From an uncultured Rhodospirillales bacterium (GTDB lineage Bacteria; Pseudomonadota; Alphaproteobacteria; Acetobacterales; Acetobacteraceae), in the NCBI GenBank assembly GCA_903835235.1, contig CAILMF010000001.1:264897-328896 (forward strand): DNA of 64,000 nt, given 5' to 3'. The position numbers were made by a program, and so were the translations under genes. Shown piece by piece: positions 61,266 through 64,000 of this stretch. Within the stretch, counting starts at the first letter, position 1, and every line of letters begins with the position of its first letter. The notes beneath the pieces were generated by a model that saw only the letters and a program-made list of their open reading frames with translations, did not search any database and was not told where the DNA came from.

Positions 61266-62753
61266 ATGTCCTCGCCCGGCAACCAGCGTCGTTGTGGCGT
61301 GGTCGACCTCGGCTCCAACTCGGTCCGCCTGGTCGTGTTCGAAGGCAGCGGGCGAAACCCGCAGGCCATCTTCAACGAGAAGGCGGTGCTTGGCCTGGGC
61401 CGCGGCCTGCAGACCACGGGTCAGCTGAACCCCGACGCCATCGAGCCCGCCCTGACCGTATTGGCGCGCTACTATGCGGTCGCCACCGCCATGCAGGCGG
61501 CGCCGCTGGAGGTATTGGCCACGGCGGCAGTGCGCGATGCCGAGAATGGCCCCGCCTTCGTCGCCGCCCTGCAGGAGCGCATGCCCGGCGTTCCCGTGCG
61601 CATCCTGACCGGTGTCGAAGAGGCCGGCTTTTCGGCCGATGGCGTGCTGCTGGGCTTCCCCGGCGCCGATGGCATCCTGGCCGATCTCGGCGGTGGCAGC
61701 CTGGAGGCGGTGCGGCTGGACGCCGGCCGCGTAACCGAGGCTGCCTCGCTGCCGATCGGCTCGCTGCGGCTGGCCGACCGCTCCGGCGGCGACATCGCCC
61801 GGGCCCGCGCCGTGGCCGAGGCCGAGCTGACCAAGCTGCCCTGGCTGGCCAGTGGCGGCGGCCGGGACCTCTACCTGGTCGGCGGCGCCTGGCGCGCCCT
61901 GGCCCGCATCCATATCGCCCAGACCAACTACCCGCTGGCCATTGTCCACCACTATGTCCTGCGCCGGGACGAAGCGCGCGACCTGGCCGGAGTGGTCATG
62001 GCGGCCTCCAAGCGCAGCCTGGACCGGATGCCCGGGGCGCCGCAGAAACGCCTGAGCGACCTGCCCTATGCCGCGGTGGTGATGCGCCGGCTGTTGCGCG
62101 CCACCGGCGCGGGGCGGGTGGTGTTTTCCGCCAACGGCCTGCGCGAGGGCTGGTACAGCCGGATGCTGCCGGACCAGGTCCGCGCCGTGGACCCCATGCT
62201 GGAAGCCGGGCGCGAGTTGGCCCAGGGCTGGGGCCGCGACCCGCATTTGCCCGTCGCGCTGCTGGGCTGGACCGATTCGGTCTTTCCGCAGGACGATGCC
62301 GCCGCCCGGGTGCTGCGGGAAGCCGCCTGCCTGGTGTCCGACATCGGCAGCCACGACCACCCGGAATACCGCGCCGAGCAGGCCTTCCTGCGCGTGCTGC
62401 GCCAACACGGCGCCGGGCTGGACCATCCGGCCCGCGCCTTCCTCGCGCTCTGCGCCGCGCTGCGGTACGAGGCGGCGGCGGACAGCCCCTTCCTGGTGAC
62501 CGCCCGGGCGCTGCTGGACAGCCAGGCGTTGGCCAGGGCCGAGGCCCTGGGGGCGGCGTTGCGCCTGGCCTATACGCTGTGCGGTGGCACCCCCGCGCTG
62601 CTGGTCGGCACCGCGCTGCTGCGCCGCGGCAGCCAACTGGTGCTGCAATTGCGGGAAGGCAGCGGCGTCTTCGCCGGCGAGAGTGTCGAGCGCCGCCTGG
62701 GCGCCCTGGCCCTGGCGCTGGGCCTGGACTGGGTGGTGGAACTGGCACCGTGA
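61266..62753 (+). CDS. ppx: Exopolyphosphatase (Ppx/GppA family)
   Basis: 495 residues of the actin-like phosphatase fold. GVVDLGSNSVRLVVFE (phosphate 1) and LADLGGGSLEAVRL (phosphate 2) are canonical; the C-terminal HD-like domain contains DIGSHDHPEYRAEQ. It releases phosphate from polyphosphate or (p)ppGpp. I chose ATG 61266; GTG 61233 and GTG 61212 in front would add residues and overlap ppk's end. The stop overlaps the next gene's GTG. Confidence 0.92.
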   Translation: MSSPGNQRRCGVVDLGSNSVRLVVFEGSGRNPQAIFNEKAVLGLGRGLQTTGQLNPDAIEPALTVLARYYAVATAMQAAPLEVLATAAVRDAENGPAFVAALQERMPGVPVRILTGVEEAGFSADGVLLGFPGADGILADLGGGSLEAVRLDAGRVTEAASLPIGSLRLADRSGGDIARARAVAEAELTKLPWLASGGGRDLYLVGGAWRALARIHIAQTNYPLAIVHHYVLRRDEARDLAGVVMAASKRSLDRMPGAPQKRLSDLPYAAVVMRRLLRATGAGRVVFSANGLREGWYSRMLPDQVRAVDPMLEAGRELAQGWGRDPHLPVALLGWTDSVFPQDDAAARVLREAACLVSDIGSHDHPEYRAEQAFLRVLRQHGAGLDHPARAFLALCAALRYEAAADSPFLVTARALLDSQALARAEALGAALRLAYTLCGGTPALLVGTALLRRGSQLVLQLREGSGVFAGESVERRLGALALALGLDWVVELAP

Positions 62754-63217
62754 CGGCGCAGGCCATGCTGGACTGCTTCTGCCGCGCGGTTGAAGCCCGC
62801 GACGGTGCCGCGGTGGCGGCCCAGTTCACGCCGGATGGCGTCTATCACGACGTCTTCTATGGCAGCTTCGCCGGCCGGGCGAAGGTGGCGGAGCTGATCA
62901 ACGACTGGTTCTACCGCGACGCCACCGAGTTCCGCTGGGACATGGTTGACCCGGTCAGCGATGGCCGGCTGCTCTATGCCCGCTACCGCTTCAGCTACCG
63001 GTCGCTGCTGCCGGAGGCCCAGGGCGTCCGGGCCATGTTCCAGGGCGTCGCCATCCTGCGGCTGGAAGGCGGGCTGATCGCCGAATACCGCGAAGTGGCC
63101 GAGACCGCCCCGGCCTTCGTGCAGATGGGCTTCCCGGCCGAGCGCGTGGCGCGGATAGCCGCCAAGCAGGGCGCCGCCCTGCGGGCGCTGCCGGAGTGGC
63201 AGCGCCACCTGGACTGA
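62750..63217 (+). CDS. NTF2/SnoaL-like small protein
   Basis: 155 residues from GTG 62750 inside the ppx stop; ATG 62765 is a possible later start. The pattern FCRAVEARDGAAVAAQFTPDGVYHDVFYGSFAGRAKVAELI is that of the NTF2-like cone fold used by ketosteroid isomerases and polyketide cyclases. Catalytic residues cannot be fixed. Its coupling to ppx suggests a conserved pair but the link is unknown. Confidence 0.82.
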   Translation: MTAQAMLDCFCRAVEARDGAAVAAQFTPDGVYHDVFYGSFAGRAKVAELINDWFYRDATEFRWDMVDPVSDGRLLYARYRFSYRSLLPEAQGVRAMFQGVAILRLEGGLIAEYREVAETAPAFVQMGFPAERVARIAAKQGAALRALPEWQRHLD

Positions 63218-63319
63218 GCCCCGGAGCGCCGGCCAAAACCACAGCGGAATCAAAGCGGTCGGTTTCGGACAAATTGCCAGCGCTGACTTTATTCCTGTAG
63301 CCCAGCGCGGCCCGCCGGT

Positions 63320-63730
63320 TCAACCGGGGAAGTTCAGCTCAATGGTGATGCCGTTGGGATCATCCACGAAAAGTTGGGTCAGGTTCAGGCTGGGCACCAG
63401 GCGTTCCCGGTAGGGCACGCCCAGGCCCTCGAACCGCGCCTTCATGCCCGGCACGTCCGCGGCGGTGAAGGCCAGGTGGTCCACGCTGCCGGAGTTGTCG
63501 GCCTGGGTCAGCGCCTTCTCGCCCAGGTAGGCGACGACCGGGCCGGGGTTGGCGTGGTCGATTTCCACCACATGCAGTTCCGACTTGCCGTTGCTGTACA
63601 GCCAGGCGCCGCCGAAGGCGAAGGGCGGGCGGTAGCCGTCCTCCATGCCCAGGACCTTCACGTAGAAGTCCCGGGTTTCCGCCAGGCGGGTGGTGCGGAT
63701 GGAGAGGTGGTCGATGCGGGTCAGCGGCAT
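63320..63730 (-). CDS. VOC-family (glyoxalase-like) protein
   Basis: 136 residues with two beta-alpha-beta-beta-beta units: RIDHLSIRTTRLAETRDFYVKVLGM at the start and VDHLAFTAADVPGMKARFEGLG in the second half. Metal-ligand positions His7 or so, Glu in LHVVEIDH, and C-terminal ITIELNFPG with Glu are visible, so metal binding is likely. Substrate unknown (glyoxalase, dioxygenase or resistance protein). Alone, 102 bases from the SnoaL-like gene in convergent order. Confidence 0.85.
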   Translation of the reverse strand: MPLTRIDHLSIRTTRLAETRDFYVKVLGMEDGYRPPFAFGGAWLYSNGKSELHVVEIDHANPGPVVAYLGEKALTQADNSGSVDHLAFTAADVPGMKARFEGLGVPYRERLVPSLNLTQLFVDDPNGITIELNFPG

Positions 63731-63862
63731 GGCGGGCTCCGTTGCGGCGTTGGTGTCGCGAGCGTGGCTGCGTTGGGGCTGGCGGCGCCGGCCTGCGATG
63801 TAGGCGTCTTCGGCACCCCGCGCTGGCCGGGCGGGCAGGCTTCGGCCAGCAGCGTTGGGCGC

Positions 63863-64000
63863 TAGAGCATGATGCGTTTAGGTTCGGCTATATCCTGAAT
63901 GGGTTAGGTAATTGGTGCACTCTGCTGGTGTGTAGGTGCCGAGGAGTGTGCCGATAGTCGCGCAGACCGCGTCGCTGGTCCTGGCTGCAGCCTTTCGGAG
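63863..64000 (-). mobile_element. IS630-family insertion sequence, right part cut by window end
   Basis: From the window end back to TAA (63880-63878) the minus strand reads LRKAAARTSDAVCATIGTLL and ends AECTNYLTHSGYSRT, the usual C-terminus of IS630-type transposases. The element's end is a TA at 63863-63864 followed by GAGCATGATGCG, the typical TA target and start of the inverted repeat. The rest of the element lies outside. Confidence 0.82.
63878..64000 (-). CDS. IS630-family transposase, C-terminal 40 residues only
   Basis: Only the last 40 codons are inside the window. The segment contains the short helix GTLLGTYTPAECTNYL that closes the DDE fold of this family. The catalytic Asp-Asp-Glu residues lie outside, so whether the copy is intact cannot be told. 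Its TAGAGCA end is shared with the MITE-like elements in the window. Confidence 0.8.
   Translation of the reverse strand, partial: LRKAAARTSDAVCATIGTLLGTYTPAECTNYLTHSGYSRT

Noticed and set aside
59030..61417. 795-codon minus-strand frame opposite ppk
   Set aside because: Shadow of ppk with His/Gln/Gly-rich composition.

Overview
The window is a GC-rich (about 70%) chromosomal segment of an alphaproteobacterium, most likely Acetobacteraceae close to Roseomonas. The reasons are the protein set (HdaA-type DnaA-related ATPase, tiny aa3-oxidase subunit IV, DUF2066 and CDP-alcohol transferase block, DevBCA-type exporter), the many Bug/TctC solute receptors (five here), and an SOS box of the alphaproteobacterial form GTTC-N7-GTTC. 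The identification rests on protein recognition only; no search was run.

Layout. 1-12.5 kb is housekeeping: the end of a HerA-like ATPase gene, dapF-mtaB-ftsY with overlapping stops and starts, rpmI-rplT, pheS-pheT behind a leader of stacked hairpins, two small unknown genes, lepA, and a lone Bug receptor. 12.5-12.83 kb is packed with hairpin repeats. 12.8-16.9 kb is a surface-polymer O-acylation locus (MBOAT acyltransferase, two SGNH hydrolases, a small membrane protein). 16.9-22.2 kb holds a Bcr/CflA-type exporter, a small DUF2335 islet, a HAD phosphatase with pyrD, an EamA transporter and a DUF952 protein.

22.2-36.0 kb is the most unusual part: a compact module on the minus strand with the T7 late-gene order (portal, scaffold, capsid, tail tube A and B, a small gp14-like protein, tail spike, small and large terminase, membrane protein, cell-wall hydrolase). 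It has no integrase, polymerase, primase or phage RNA polymerase, and no gene of the size of the T7 ejection proteins gp15/gp16. The reading frames and terminase catalytic residues look intact. A perfect GTTC-N7-GTTC box overlaps the predicted promoter of its first gene, and a LexA/CI-like S24 regulator is transcribed divergently. A short hairpin repeat occurs twice near the terminase end and once just after the regulator. I read this as a LexA-controlled, domesticated podovirus particle, possibly a gene-transfer agent; a defective prophage is the main alternative.

36-45 kb holds a TetR-controlled DevBCA-type export operon with a 46-bp palindromic operator, an M23 peptidase with xseA, purD, and an Ldh-family oxidoreductase with an alpha/beta hydrolase. 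Divergent from these are four tandem Bug receptor paralogues (45.3-49.3 kb) without any TctA/TctB membrane genes. 49.4-64 kb returns to core functions: DUF1203, an ABC-F ATPase, ndk, a methyltransferase with AT-richer codons, a 52-codon cytochrome oxidase subunit IV gene, purM-purN, and the series DUF2066, CDP-alcohol transferase, PerM, hdaA, ppk, ppx. The right edge cuts an IS630-family transposase.

Several repeat families run through the intergenic spaces: a two-hairpin MITE-like element whose TAGAGCA end matches the IS630 end at the right edge, a two-hairpin element that abuts stop codons at convergent gene ends, the phage-module repeat, and a 147-bp element with perfect 12-bp terminal inverted repeats.
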